Assembly (NCBI GenBank): GCA_036583965.1
Contig: JAZBQD010000015.1
Coordinates: 71,030,330-71,094,329 of the forward strand
Length of the DNA stretch: 64,000 bases
Origin: Prunella strophiata
Lineage: Eukaryota; Chordata; Aves; Passeriformes; Prunellidae
Direction of reading: 5' to 3'
Shown: positions 40,701 to 54,266 of the stretch, piece by piece
How the letters are laid out: each line of letters begins with the position of its first letter
How positions within the stretch are numbered: the stretch's first letter is position 1
Translations under genes and position numbers: made by a program
Notes under the pieces: generated by a model
The model's database searches: none
Seen by the model: the letters and a program-made list of their open reading frames with translations, nothing else
Told to the model about the DNA's origin: nothing

Positions 40701-41893
40701 CTTATCTTACACAAAAATGCACTGAACACAGCAGTTCATAAAACAGCACACACAAATGCTTTATGCAGCACAAAACAAGCAGATTTTAATAATTTTAATA
40801 AGTGATAGGCATCAAGAAAAAATTGCCTAGGAAGTTCTTGCAGACAGGTCCCTTCTTTGAACCTCTTTGCTATCTACCCTGGAGTTGTTTACCAGTCAGA
40901 TACAGCTGGCAGATGCGGCGAGTCCCCCCACTGGCAGGCTAAAGAGGGGTCAGGATCTGGGTAGGAGAACTGAAGCTCCCCTCATTACTCTTCCAGACAG
41001 CATTACACCCAGCCAGGCATCAAGGCCACAAACATCAAAGATTCACAACTTGTTCACTGTCCACACCCAGGAAAGTCTGCAGAAGTTTTTATGAGAAAAG
41101 CAGCTGGACCGTCAAGGACAGTTTGCTCCTACAATAAACTCTGTTTTAAGGTCTCATCTAACTACTACCTGTCCATCTTTATTTTCATTGTTCATTTCCA
41201 AAAAAAGCTAGTCAATTTAGGAACAACTTTACTTAGGACCTTAAGAACACTACAAAAGTTCATCTTGGCAAGGCTCAACTAGTGAAGTTTATCGACACAG
41301 GAGGGTAGGGCTGAGAAGCACTTCACTTAAATGAAGTCAAATTTGTCCATTTGCCAAAATGGAAAGTGGTAAACAGGTATTTCTGTATTTTATTTTATCA
41401 GAAGCTAGCAATCTTGGTTTTGGAATGCTGTTATCAGCTATATACAAATGCTACTGGTTTTCACATTAATGGATTTCTCTTGCCACACAACTACCAGAAA
41501 CAATTTCCAGAAATAATTTTTTCACCAGCAAAAGTACAACACCGTATAAAAATTCCTTAGTATTTTTCACCTATAGGCACTTTAATATTTTTCAGTTTTT
41601 AAGCTCTCTTGGATGTTGGTGGTCACAAAAACTCCAGATGTCAGAACAAGAAGGTCTGTTACATTTCAGACCAGAGAATGCACAGACAACCAAAGTGCAG
41701 CTTACTATACAGTACCCTCGTTCTCTGCCTAAATTCTTGATAGGAGAAAGCAGTTACTGCAATGCCGTACAGACAAAAAAGGTACAGTATAGCAAACCAT
41801 GCACAAAATGATTACAGGTCAGGTCTACATTAGGAATACCTTACCAATATAGCCACCTTACTCCTTTCATTCAAGAGGCAGCTACACTGACAT
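37701..41893. other. AT-rich noncoding DNA, no gene recognised
   Basis: The longest frame, 137 codons at 38503-38916, has no domain and no coding-like periodicity that I can see. A perfect tandem duplication of AAAAGAGTCAAT lies at 39993-40016, a T11 run at 38271 and an A11 run at 40241. No named repeat was recognised. Confidence 0.55.
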
Positions 41894-41894
41894 A

Positions 41895-42040
41895 GTATCA
41901 CAGAATCACTGAAAGGCTGAGGTTGGCAGGGACCTCTAGAGGTCATCTGGTCCAAAACTCCATTTAAGCTGGGCCATGACAGTGACCAAGCAGCTTTTGA
42001 GTAACTCCAAGGATGGAAACTCCACAGCCTCCCCTGGGAT
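41895..42040 (-). mobile_element. CR1 LINE 3'-end fragment, inverted
   Basis: The plus strand reads 'tatcacagaatcactgaaag', then 'gaggttggcagggacctct', 'ggtcatctggtcc' and 'ctccaaggatggaaactcca'. This is the reverse complement of the 3' untranslated region of an avian CR1 element. The fragment is about 145 bases long, 5'-truncated and diverged, and carries no coding capacity. Its left edge is the original 3' terminus. Confidence 0.88.
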
Positions 42041-44886
42041 ATAATACTCTATACTACACTCTGTATCAATACAGCAAAGCTGTAATACAAACCACAGAAA
42101 GTCAGTTTAGGTTCCACTTTAATGCTCTAAAGGCTGTTCCTAGCAAAAATCTAGTGGTAACACAGCACACCTTTCCATCTTTCTGTACAACTAAATCACT
42201 CCTATGCTACACAGAGGTCATGCAAGTAGATAAAGGTGATATTAAACATCAATCAGCCCTATAACTTGTGATGCATCCCATCAAGCAATGACATTAGCAA
42301 CATGGATACCCAGGCACCAAGCCTGAGCTGCCCTAAAGCTCACAAAGTCCATGAGTGGAAGTACCTCACACCATTCCTACGTATCTGCTCATCACTGGCA
42401 GCTATCACACTAGTTTGGTCTACAACAGGTGAGAAGGATTCTCCAATAACAAATTTGTGATTACATTAAGACTATTCTAAGACAGGATACAACTCAGCAC
42501 AGAGTGCTCCTATCCAGCTTACATAGGATTATATGGATGATCACTGCAATGGAAAAGTAGCACCTTGTTATTTTTCATTTTCAGGAGTAGCAACTATCTT
42601 TTTAGGGAAGGTTTTCCTGACATCTATTGCATAATGCCATTTTTCTAGTACCTGCTGGTCTACCTTTACTTCATGCAGTATGCATTGTGTGGTCCTATAA
42701 GGCCATTAAGGAATAGTAAAGAAATTGTGTTGTGATAATTTGAACAGTACAACTTGGGAGGAAATAAATCAGAAAACTCATATGATGTCATAGAAATTAA
42801 CAGGAATTAGTCAGAATTATTAACAAAAGAGAGCATGAAACTGCAGCATTCCCTCATGAAAAATACTATTTCAAAAGCTCCATTTTGTCTCCATGGAAAC
42901 ACAGGAATAGCTAACTGAAACTATTAAAAGTATTTAAAATATGTGTTCTTAGCAAGAAGTTACATGGACCGTGAAGATGATCCACAACAGACTGAGATTA
43001 CTTTTCACAAAATAGGAACACCAGGTTCTCACCAACTGAAGACACTGGGCTACAGTTCTGAGTATCTGAGTATCAGCAGAAGTAGTAAAGACAATTCTTA
43101 TATTAGAATATGAAAAGACTTTAAAGGATGGATATTATTTCATCACAACACAACTAGCTCTTTGTCTTAGAGGGTATTTTACTTCTCAGTAGACCTACAG
43201 AGAAAACTAACGGGAAACCAAAACAGCTAAAAAGTTCCTATGCTTTCAGCAAAGTCATTTTCTCTTATATCTAAGTTTTGTTACACAGTTTTCTTTCAAG
43301 CTTTCTGATATTTGAGGAAAGAAGTAAATGCACAGACGACAGTTATTGGTAATAATCAATAATTATTAATGGTTGGTTGGGAGGCATGCTGGGGGTTGGG
43401 TTTTTTTTTTTTCTTTTTTCTTAAATAAGGGGGAGAAAAAACCTTTGAAAATCTCAAGTTTGTCATATTTTTAGGCAAAGACGTGCAATTTATCTAAGAA
43501 GAAGTATAATCCAAGTTGAATTAACAATGAGTTAAAGTGAGAATTTCTTTCAAGTCTAACCGAGACACTGCTCTCCTTGAGGGAAAGGGTAAAAGGCTGC
43601 AAGAGAAGTGCCTGGAAGGCATGGTTAGTACCTTTCCATCACCAGATCTCCAAAATTGTATCTGTTTAAAAAAAAAAAACAAACAAAAAAAAACAGGAAC
43701 TGTGGCTTCCTTCAGGCGCTGTATCATGCCATGGCACAAAAGAGAGATAGTGTCTGCACTGAGAAGGAGGAGCAAGAGTGTCATCAGCAACAGCACACAG
43801 AACATACAGATCTGCACACGTCAAAGCTGGTCAATATAATAGAAAAAGTGTCCTTGAAAACAGAATTTTCTTAGAGTTACCCTAGGACAAGAGAAATTTT
43901 ACCTGGCCACATCTGGAACAGAGCACATCTGGCAGAATACAGCTATAAAGGAATTCTTAGAGAGTTCACAGACACGAATGCAGAAGTTTTAATTCTCTCC
44001 AGGCATCTTTAGCTCAGATCCCAAACAGTGGTGCACATCTAAAATTCTGAAGGCCAAATTGAGACATAATAACCCTACAGTAATAATAATGTTATGGTAC
44101 ATAACTGCTATACTTGGCTGTTCTCCACTTACTGATTTATGAGAAACAATGACTAGTTCAGCCCTCTGGAAAAAAAAAAAAAAAACCAAAACAGATACTT
44201 CATAGGAAGAAGTGGATTTTCTCTTTCTAAAAGATAAATAAATAACAGGATGAGGAAGATATACAGGATGTGATGGTCCATTAGCAAACATCACATCTGT
44301 TACTCATATTTTAATATCTTCCCTGCCACCCTGAAGCATACCATGTGCAATTAAGAGGAAATTGCAATGCAATTTTTTTAATAAATTATTGTCAACAGTC
44401 ATACAGTACTAAGCCAAATGCAAATCACTAAATCAATTCAGCACCAGTTTAAAAAGTTTCAATTGATCCTCAATTCATTGCTATGTTATTATAACATCTT
44501 ATTAAATGCACCCACCACTTTAAGACTCCCTCATTTCATTTGTGATTACAGCAAATATTGATTGCAATGGAGACAGCTCCGAAATGTGGAACTGTAGTCC
44601 CTGAAGGCAGACCTTAGTGACAGTATTCTGTTCCCAAACCTGCCCTTCAGACAGACTCACCACAGATACAAAAATTCAATCTAATATTTTACTGGTTCAA
44701 ATGCATATCTGCTTGAATTTTATTAAATTAAACAGAGAAATTTTTATAATTTTTTAATAGAAACCTTAATTTTATCTTTAAATACTGTTTTGGAAACGGC
44801 TTCAAAGCAGCTCTGAAAACAGTCTGAAAAGAGAATCACGGTCTCAGAGTACAACTAAGAGCATTGTAATTTCTTCTACCTGATTT
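42041..44886. other. AT-rich noncoding DNA, no gene recognised
   Basis: Frames are 101 codons or shorter. A G/T-rich patch (GGTTGGTTGGG followed by GGGGGTTGGG and T12) lies at about 43371-43412, and poly-A runs lie at 43668-43679 and 44170-44185. No repeat family or RNA gene was recognised. Confidence 0.55.
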
Positions 44887-44906
44887 AAAAAAAAAAAAAA
44901 AAAAAA

Positions 44907-44941
<35 letters not shown>

Positions 44942-44956
44942 AAAAAACAAAAAACC
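44887..44956 (+). repeat. Long interrupted poly-A tract
   Basis: Twenty A, one C, thirty-three A and then C-interrupted A runs make this the longest homopolymeric tract in the window. The 81-codon minus-strand frame across it translates to poly-phenylalanine and is not a gene. No retrogene body was recognised immediately upstream. Confidence 0.95.
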
Positions 44957-47900
44957 AACACATACAGATAGCAGAGGGCATAGCCAGTTTGGCAAAAGCT
45001 GTGCTCATCTAAATACAGTGACAGACTACACCTCTCTTCTGACATCTGCTCCTGCTGCTGTATGGAAGTGACCTCCTTCACCCCATTCTTCCTTTCACAT
45101 CAACCCCCCTGCTAAGGGGACATCTCCACCATCTCCCTCCAAAACCTACAATGAGCTCTGTTCCCATAAGATGCTGGCACCCAAAGCTTCTTCACACCCT
45201 TCCTGCCAGGTTTAGGCAAAGCCTAGCAGAGTCCTCATACACAAACTTATAATCCAGGCCAGCCTCCCTGCAGCTCCTAATGTGACAGCTCTAAATAAAA
45301 TATTGTTCACAAAGCTCCTCCTGCCACAAACAAGCTGATTCACTTAAATTTGATCATGAATTTTCATGTACTTCAACAAAGAATAAAAATAACATGAAGT
45401 TTAATTTTCACACAAATAGATTAATCCTGTGAAATATATCCAGAAGATTTAGCTTGTCTAAATGCCTGGTGTATACTCCCTAGCTGGTTATTTAGAATGA
45501 TGGGAATCTAACTATGGGATACAGCCTGGTTTTGTTTAGAAACACCTCTAACCTTTGACAGAGAATTCAGTCACACCTTGAACCCATTTCCATTAGAAGA
45601 TTTTGCAGAGCACAAATGCCACCTATGTGCACTCCAAACCAACCTACCAGTCACACATAACCTACCTGCACACACCAATCTATTAAAAATGGACCTAAAA
45701 TCAGACAGCTATAGGTTGGCATGAGGCCCAAATTAATACACAAGTTACACCTTATTACATGAAAGCACTTACATCAGTACCACTTGCAATTTTATTGCCA
45801 TTGGAACACAATTATCATTTGTTCCAACATTTTTATCTAGTATGTGATCTAGCAGAAGCCGCCAACACCATATCTGCACAAGCTGATTAAACAGCACCAA
45901 CGAATATTCCCAGGCACTGGAATCAAATCAACTTTTTTGGAATTCATCCATTTCCACGCCAGGAACAAAATTTCTTCAGGCCAGATCTTGTGTGAGTGTG
46001 CAAACGCTCAGAATAGCTGACACGAGTTTCCACAATGCATCTACAGATCAAGCTTGGATGCACTGCATGTACTGTGCCAACTACTAAATTCATATGGCAT
46101 AGTACATGCAGATTAAAAAAATCTAATTAGATTTTTTGGAACTTTATTCTTATCAAACTACCTCAATAAAGCAGTCAAACCTCCAGAAATGCTCAGTAGA
46201 AGTGGATTACATTTTTCTGCAGGCACAGTTGGATGCTGAGAACTCTTAAACAAGGCAAAGCAGAGCCATAGCATGATCACTTTCGCCATCTGGTGCAATA
46301 GCTATTGGCCTAAGAGTGAGCAATAATTATAGCAATCCAGTTAAATTATAAATAACAAAGTCAAAACTGGAATGCTGGTATAAACAGACACTAACATGGC
46401 AACACCCCTCTGTCTGTCTGACACAGGTATAACGCAGCACCCAGTTCAGCCTGTAGAAATCTGTGGATCCACTTGGAAATGGAATTTCACACAGACATAG
46501 ACCTCCTCTACCACCACCCCTTCTTCCACAAGCTGTTCCCCAGTCTAGGTTTCACCACCTGTAACTACAGCCACATACCCCTGAAATGAGAAGGACATCA
46601 AGCCACTGAAAATTAGTGAATAAGAAATATACAGAGTCTATTTTTCTGTATTAAAACTTTTCCCCTACAATAAAACACAATGTCCATAAGTATACCATAT
46701 ACATTTTTGGTTGCTTCACCTCATTCTACTTCTAGTCTGGTCTCATGGTGTGAACATCCATTAGTAGATAAAGAGTATGCTTTTTGTTTAGTTTTATTGG
46801 TGAGGAATCCAGTGTCTGTGCTTCAAGGTCTGTGATTAGAAATGAAAGTTAAAACTGTAGCAAGAGGTTTGCTTCAGCTAAGCAGCCAGGGACTAGAACA
46901 GACTAGAACTAGATGCAAGCCCTTTTAGAAGACTTCCATGAAGAATGGCTCCCTCAAAGCCAACTGCTGGACCTCAGATCTTTGTTCAGGTCAGACTGGT
47001 ACATAAAAAATCCTCTCACCTCTCTGGTGATCTCTCATGGCATCCTGCTCTGCCATGCTTAAAAATATCAACCCTTCTCTTTGATCCATGCTACAGCCAG
47101 TGGATGAACAAACCAACCCCAGAAGGAGAAAGAAAACCAATCCCAAGTGCCCAGCTCCCATGGCGGTCCACAGAACAAGAAAGCAAAAAGGCCAGGCCTA
47201 ATTCTGGTATTGTCTCCTACCTAAGGCTGGGCTCGAGGAGCAACAGTGAGAGTGCTCTTGCCAGCTGTCACACAGACAGTGTGACCCTCCCTACCACCTC
47301 ACACCAAAACCAAATCTACAGTTGACCATTCAAAACATATTCAGTGAAACATAAAGGAGAATCTGTCAAGCACTGCAGTGCAGGGCAATCAGACCAGAGT
47401 TCTGGGAATCTGAGTAATTACCTTTTCTTATATATATATTTTTTTTACTACATTGTCCTTACAAAATCATAAGGCAACATAAAATCCATGCAAGGGGTTT
47501 TTTTCCTACTCCATTTCTCTTTTTCACCATTTGTTTTTACTTCTTCCCTTGCCACGTTTCACTCTAATCCTTTCCTCTCCTCACTTCTCCCTCCATTCCC
47601 CTAAGGCTCAACTCCTTCCTGCCTGCACTGTGCACCAGGTGGGATGGCCCTGCCAACTGTTAGGGCTGTCTGACACCTCACACAATCAGGTTCTGTTTTC
47701 ACCCACTTGAAATGCCCCCTCCTATGGCAAGTGCAGACTGAACAGCTGAGGGAACTTGCAGCTGAACAGTTCAGTCACTGCATGGACCAAGGTCATGGCA
47801 AACACAGGTTCTTGCTCACACTGTACAGATGTGAAGACTACTCTAGACTATTTTCTGAGAGAAACCATTGCCTCTGGCAACAGGGGAAGGATGGGGCACC

Positions 47901-50344
47901 CAGCATCTTCCTATTGCTGCTCTGAATTCAACCTAAATTTGCTATGCCAAGAAGGCTGAACTAAGCAGAGTGTATTGCTGTAGAGTGGATGGATCCACTC
48001 CACCTTCACTCTTCTTTGTCCACTCCTTGGAATTCACTGGGATGCTTTTCAAGCCAGTTCACTCCTCTGAGCAACAGAAAACTGTTCTCATTTTGGGGTG
48101 AATCAGGTCACCTTCCACAGAGGAAGGCCCAGCACACAGCCAGAACTAGGATTGCCCTGCTAGTGGCAGCAAGCACATAGATAACCTCACTAGGCAGCAT
48201 CTTGAGCCAAACTGGAGAAGAAAAGAAAAATCTACTGCCACATAACTACTAGACACCTCCTAGAGCTGAACACCTAAACACCTTCCAACCGCAGCATGTC
48301 TGTGTAAAGACAAATTTAACTGAAATACAAGTCCTACAATTTAAATTTCCCTTTGTTCTGAAGGACAGGCCAGAGATCATAATTTTTCACATTAGTCAAA
48401 TTGTTCTAGGGTTAAAATTCAGCACCTCTGATTGAAGCTGACAGAGAGGTTATAAACAGATACGATACTGAAGTTTTCTAGTAAACACACAGAAAATTAC
48501 TGCCCTGTACAGTGCTTTCTGTTTGGAGTATTAGAAGTAACTTTGAAGTGGAAGTGAGAACACAGAAAACCTGTCAGCATTCTTCACAGAAACTTTGCAC
48601 CATTTATTAGTCACATATCTTGGCATTTTGTATTGAATATGTGTGTTAAGGGATGGGAGAACAAATGTTATTTACCTCCTTTACATACCATTGTTACAGT
48701 GCACTATTAATAAGAAGCATGTCAGTTCCACTCTGTAGAGGTTACAGAGGGGGAAAAAAAACCAACATCAGGCTCAGGCCAAGCGTCCCAGGCACATAAG
48801 TAACTTGTCTAGCCATCTCCGTGGTCCTGGCCACATTCCAGTCCTTGCACTATGAGCTGATCCCTCATCATATGCTGGTGAAAACAAAAATGTCCAGAGT
48901 GATCTTGAGTGGTATCTATCATGCTGATTTTTTTTCCCCTGTCAGAACAACACTATTACTTGACAGGGTGGAATTAAGTGTTTTCCAGCCATACTCTAGC
49001 TCCTTTGGAAAAGTTGTCATCCACCAGGTGTATGGCCCAGCTCTTGGAGCAAATGTAGCCTGTCCAAATTAACTGAGATCTTTTGTTCTTACAAACCAGC
49101 CCTTCCAAGACTCTTAGTTCCAGCTGGTTCACCTATCAGAAACTGAAAGAGTGCAAGCTTACTGCTGCTTCAGAAAATAAGAAGTATAACCATCAAATGA
49201 CGCATTTTATCTCTGAAGGTTTCCAGATCGTTTTAGCTGAATTATCCTGGGTCATAAACACAGTCTGTTTGGAGAACAGCTGCACATTTATATTTCAGCT
49301 CAGGTCTATCCTTTCTCCACTTAGCTCTCTCTTCAGGCCCAAGTCAAACACTATGAGACAAATAGATCTATTATAAATCACATCTTTCAACAGCAACAGT
49401 TGGCCAGCTCGCTGACATGTGGACGCTGCAGAGCACACTCCCTCAGGCCATAACCGGTGAAGTCAGCCCGCAGATCCAGCTGCACCGAGGATGAAAACCA
49501 GAAAGGACTGAGAATGGGAGGCAGGGGCTTTCCTGCAGCAGCAGCAACTCTCTCTTGAGGCACCCAAGGAAAGAAGCTGCCTGGGGAAAAAGGAAGAAAA
49601 GAAGAGGGATAGGAAGCTATGCAGAGGGACCAAAATGGTTCAGTTGAGGCAGTAGCTCTTGGGAAAAAAAAAAAAAAAGCCCTAAGCAGAGAACTACATA
49701 TTCCACAAGGTGGGTTCATTTGAAACTCAGATTCTTCTGGCTGGTGAAAGAGAGCATCACAGCCTCATAAGGCTCAGGAAGAAAAGCCTAAGAGAGAGAG
49801 GGAACAATGTAATCAGATCTGCTAGTCCATTAGACCTGAGACAAAAGGAAGGGAAGGAGGAAGAAAACAATTTTGACGAGAAACCAGAAGTCACACAGAA
49901 AAGAAATGCAAAGGTTAGCCTGTAAAAAAACAACATAAGGACATTGCATTACTGAAGGAAAAAAGAAAATAATAAAAATCAGATTATCAAGGGTAATAAA
50001 TTTAGGATTAACTGGAACAGAAGGGAAGGAAGGACTATGAGGAGACAGGACAGCAAGGATTCAGAAGTCCAGGACAGGACTGAACAGCACAAAGCAGACA
50101 TGCACAGAAAGCCTGCAGAGGCAAGACAGGAAGGTTAGAGAGCAGAAACAATACATAAGTGGGGACAAGCTGAAGAAGCAGTACAGATATAATATATTTA
50201 CAGGGCTGTGTTGGCAACAAACAAAACAATAATCAGTGACCCAGACAGCAAATTCCATACAGAAGCTGCACTGGAAACCAAAATTTTGGCCTTTCAGTAT
50301 ATAAAGAGGCCTGAAATAAAGACAGACTTCTTGCCAACATCTCC
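44957..50344. other. Noncoding DNA, no gene recognised
   Basis: The longest frame is 126 codons at 46945-47325. It has no domain and no coding-like bias, so I do not call it. Moderately GC-richer patches occur at 45.05-45.28, 47.6-48.2 and 49.4-49.6 kb without CpG enrichment. A (TA)5-T8 tract lies at about 47429-47446, a poly-A run at 49664-49678 and a 22-base palindrome at 46116-46137 (listed separately). Confidence 0.5.
46116..46137. repeat. Perfect 22-bp palindrome
   Basis: The arm AAAAAATCTAA (46116-46126) is directly followed by its exact reverse complement TTAGATTTTTT (46127-46137). The arms are AT-rich, so coincidence is more likely than for the 30-bp palindrome, but 22 perfect bases without a spacer remain unusual. 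Confidence 0.9.
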
Positions 50345-50610
50345 ATGACAGGGCAGGAGGCAATGGTTTTATATTGAAAGATTTAGACTGGACATAAGGA
50401 ACAAATCTGTTGTCATGAGGGCAGTGAAACGCTGCAACAGGCTGCCCAGAGAAGTTCTGGGCACTGCATCAGTGGAAGTTATCAAGGTCAGGCTGGATGG
50501 GTTTGAGCAACCTGGTCTAGTGGAAGATGCTCCTATCCACGGCAGTGAGATTGGACTAGATGATCTTTAAAGGTTCCTTCTAACTTTACCACTTATTACT
50601 CTATAATGAT
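50345..50610 (+). mobile_element. CR1 LINE 3'-end fragment
   Basis: The forward 3' region of an avian CR1 element is visible: 'gacagggcaggaggcaatgg', 'atttagactggacataagga', 'gcaacaggctgcccagagaa', 'gcaacctggtctagtggaag' and 'ggactagatgatctttaaag', ending in a degraded tandem terminus 'ttactctataatgat'. It is 5'-truncated at about 265 bases, with no open reverse-transcriptase frame. The 3' terminus style is common to many birds, so it does not fix the order. Confidence 0.93.
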
Positions 50611-51510
50611 TTCCAACCTCCACCCCTGTGTCCCCTTAGCAAACAGTCCTGAAATCCAGTGGCTGTGTTCTGGTCTATCCCAAAGCTGATTCACAGAGCA
50701 GCAAATTAGTTTCTTATAATATCCTCCAATAACACATGTAAGGGTGGCCTGAATAACAGATTTCATCACAGATAATGATCCATATCACACACTTTTCACA
50801 CAAACACACGATGCATTTCTCCTGATGTGCACAGCCGACATACTGGATTAAAAAGGAAGAAAAAAAAAATAAAGGTGGGATTTATTGCAGAGAAGAGAGA
50901 CACAGAGAAGTGATATATATACAGCCTCACAAGAGTCCACCTGTAACACTGGAAAACTGGCCTCTTGTAAATGTCTCCTTTGCTCCTAAATCTTACAGTA
51001 AGCCTAAATATATTGTTTAGTTCAATGACATGACTAGACAACACCAGAGTTTCAGAAACAAAATAAGATAGGGATGTCAATAAACAGAGTTAGGAAAAAA
51101 AACATATTGAAAACAATGTAGTCAAGAGGGTTTGTTTAATCTCATTAGATTAGAAGGATTAAAAAATAAAAATAGTTAGGACAACAAAAATACTACCTGG
51201 CACCATGAAAACATTCCTCTGGCACAGAATATGTATTTATGTTCATTCTGCAGATACTCCAAAAACCTCCTTGAAACATTCTCTAAAGTTATGTATGATT
51301 TTCCATCCTGATAAGTTAAGTTCCTGTCAATGTTTTATAAAACAATCCTTATTTACCTACTCTTCTTCTCACATTTTGTTTTCATTTAGCAGTCACATAA
51401 TCGTCAACTGCATATACTTTTGATTATATCCCATGCATTTTCTGTCACAATCTATATTGTCCTTTACTCTTTGCAGTGCTTAAAATTTAGTACAACACAC
51501 CACCAAAACC

Positions 51511-51550
51511 TAATAATAGTAATCATAATAATAATAATAATATCATCATC
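51511..51550. repeat. TAA/ATC trinucleotide microsatellite
   Basis: An imperfect array of TAA units, including a stretch of about five pure repeats, ends in ATCATCATC. It is a simple sequence repeat. Confidence 0.85.
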
Positions 51551-52709
51551 TAAGGAAATTTCTACATTTTTATGCTTCTTGTAAAGTTTAGAGAGGAAAC
51601 TAAAGGCTGCATAAATCTAAGCTACATGTCTTGAAAAGGAATTCAGATTGATTTTTGATCAAAATCTGCCGCTGACTGGGTGCTTTGGAAAGTAAATAGA
51701 AATTTGAAATGCCACAGACAGACAGAGCACATCCAGGTCACAGTAGCAAGGCCCTTTCCAATCCAGCATCAAACCTGGCAAACGATATGCCAGAGGTACA
51801 TGTGAGGACAAGCCCTCGGCAGACAGAGAGGAAGGAGCATCCCTCCTGTATCTGCCAATTTCTGGTGAAGTCTTCCAAATCAAACGGAGGGGGTAGCCAT
51901 GCAATTATTAAACACGGGAGATGAAGAACGGTAATAGAGCCTTTTGTCTGGGAAATGAGGTCCTCTGACTTGGTGGCAGGAAAAATGAAATCTACTCCCC
52001 TGCAGCTTCCTCTTCCCCAGCCATAAAATGCATTCCATAATCTCCAATAAAAGAGACATCCTAAATTCTGAAAGAGATGGCAACACTCATTACAATTAAG
52101 CTACAAAACCAAATATCAAATTCTGAAAGATAAGATTAATAACTCATTCACCCACAAGAATTTTTAAAGAAGTTTGAATCAAAAACTTTTAAACTTCAGT
52201 CATAGAACAGCTGCAAAGTCAAGATCACTGAAGACTTGGTCTTGGGACTTCCATACACATAGGTTAGAAACAATCACAAAGACAAGTGAGAGAAAAATAA
52301 TAGTGAAGAACAAGGTAATCTTTGATTTCCATGTCCTCTAATCCAGCCCCAGTGGAAGTCAAAGAACCAAAATCCACAGCTTATCTTCTTCCTTGATGTG
52401 GAGAGCAGGCAGAGGTTTATGTATAACTATCACAGTTAACATCAGACCTTTCGAACTAGGCAGAACAAACCACTAAATCTGCAACTCTCCTGAGTTCTTA
52501 TGCACACAGGAACCAAAGGCAAGCAAGAGGCTGATGCTGCACACATATCAACTCTATTCCTCCAACCACAAGAACAAAAGAGAAACTAAAAATAGGCAAC
52601 CAATTAAAAGAATGGCTACTTAACAACCTCTCATCTCAAGTAGATTTCCTTAAAATAAGTAACAACACATTTTTCAGAACCCGAAGTTAAAAGTGTTAAA
52701 ATTGAACCA

Positions 52710-52733
52710 ACACACACACACACAAAAAAAAAA
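52710..52733 (+). repeat. (CA)n microsatellite with poly-A extension
   Basis: Seven CA dinucleotides are followed by nine to ten A and a C run. It is a short simple repeat. Confidence 0.85.
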
Positions 52734-54266
52734 CCCCTTTTTGATAACTGAAACTCATGGTCAACACCACCTTTGATTGTCAAGAAACTTGTTTCTTGAA
52801 TCAAAAGACACAGTCCAGGCACTGCTATCACACCTGCCAACCCACTCACGTGCTGAAGCAGCCGTAGGTCTTGACAGCACCAACAGAGCTGGAGAGCAGG
52901 GGCTGCAAATCACAGCCTTGCACATTTTAAAAAAGTAACTGTTATAAGGTTTTGGAGCAAGTGTTAAAAAAAAAAAATGCATTTTAATGGATATCCAGGC
53001 CAAGCCCTTCAAACAAACTACTACAAATACTGAATTATAGATCTGGCTGCTAAAAAGGAGCAGGTCATACTTTAATCTTACAACTGGGATCATATTTCCT
53101 TGCTACAGACAACATTGCTAATTAATGAATGAATTTCAGCCCCAGCTAACAGATGTGTAGAAAGCACCAGAGCTATCTAGACTACCTTGAGAAAAGAAAA
53201 AAGTAGTTTCTCTCTTCTCTAGTTGTAATAGCATAGCTATTGTAGAGAGAGAGAGCAGCGGCCAAGGTTTCCTGATTATCCAGGAACACAGAACCTGCTT
53301 GACAGCAAGCAGATCTGATCAATGCTGGTACCCTCGTGACTTATCACGCCACTCTTGGAAAGGATCAGCCTCCAGTTTCTGATAAAGGATCACTTCCAAG
53401 CTTCTGAAACCAGCATAAAGTTAGTGTTGATGATGAAAATTAATTGTTTGTAGTCTCAAGAATATCAGGACTGCTTTAAAGAGAGGTAATAAAAAAGTAA
53501 GCAAAATGTGACTTTGCTTCTTTTGCTATTCCAGTTAAAGGGTCAAAGGAATTAGGTGGCCTGCCACCAACTCAGTTCCTATAACTAGTGGTCCTTTCTG
53601 ATAAATATGGAAAGAGTGCAGCCAATCCCCAGACCCAAAATTTTCATGCAAAGCAGGAAATCATATTTGAATGAAGGCCCTTGCAGAGCTCAAGCTAACA
53701 TGTACTTCAAATTCCTGCTTCCACTCCCTGTTTCTCAGCCACTACTGGTCTGTCACTTGATGCTTGGACTTGATTACATTACATGCACAAGATCATCAGC
53801 CAGTGCTGGAAGCTGCTTGAGTTTCACAGTTTCCCTCCCCACACTGTTTTTGATGCTCTGTCCTTTTCCAACATCTCCCATGTTCAGTCCTGCACTTTCA
53901 CTACACACCTATTTATAGGTGGAGAGGCTGGAGGAGGGAGAGGCCATGTACAGGTAGATTCCACTTTAGTAATACTGAGGGTTATAGAGGAGAGAACAAT
54001 GGAGTTCGGGTTTCCAGCCAAAATTTGGGGGCAGTACTACCCTTTCACTCCACTACAATTAGCAAGTCACATACATAACTTCCCACAGGCACCTCCCTTG
54101 TTCTCTGGGTGCCCAGCTTGCAAGGTGGAATGTGAATTAAATGGTCATGACACAAATATAAAACCTCTGGGTTAGATTTTTCCAATTTTCAAGTCGGCCA
54201 TGAATTTTCAAAATTTCAAATTCTTTACTTTGTTTCCTTGCATACCCCATTTTTCAAGTGCTGCAG

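Larger units (their letters stand above)
50611..54266. other. AT-rich noncoding DNA, no gene recognised
   Basis: Frames are 130 codons or shorter without recognisable domains. A (TAA)n/(ATC)n array lies at 51511-51550 and a (CA)7 followed by poly-A at 52710-52733. A short GA array occurs near 53247-53258. No repeat family or RNA gene was recognised. Confidence 0.5.

Noticed and set aside
44836..45081. Minus-strand frame with a poly-phenylalanine stretch
   Set aside because: It is the translation of the antisense of a poly-A tract, not a gene.
46945..47325. Open frame of 126 codons, plus strand
   Set aside because: The translation is rich in Pro/Ser/Thr without any known pattern. I see no codon periodicity or splice signals that support it.
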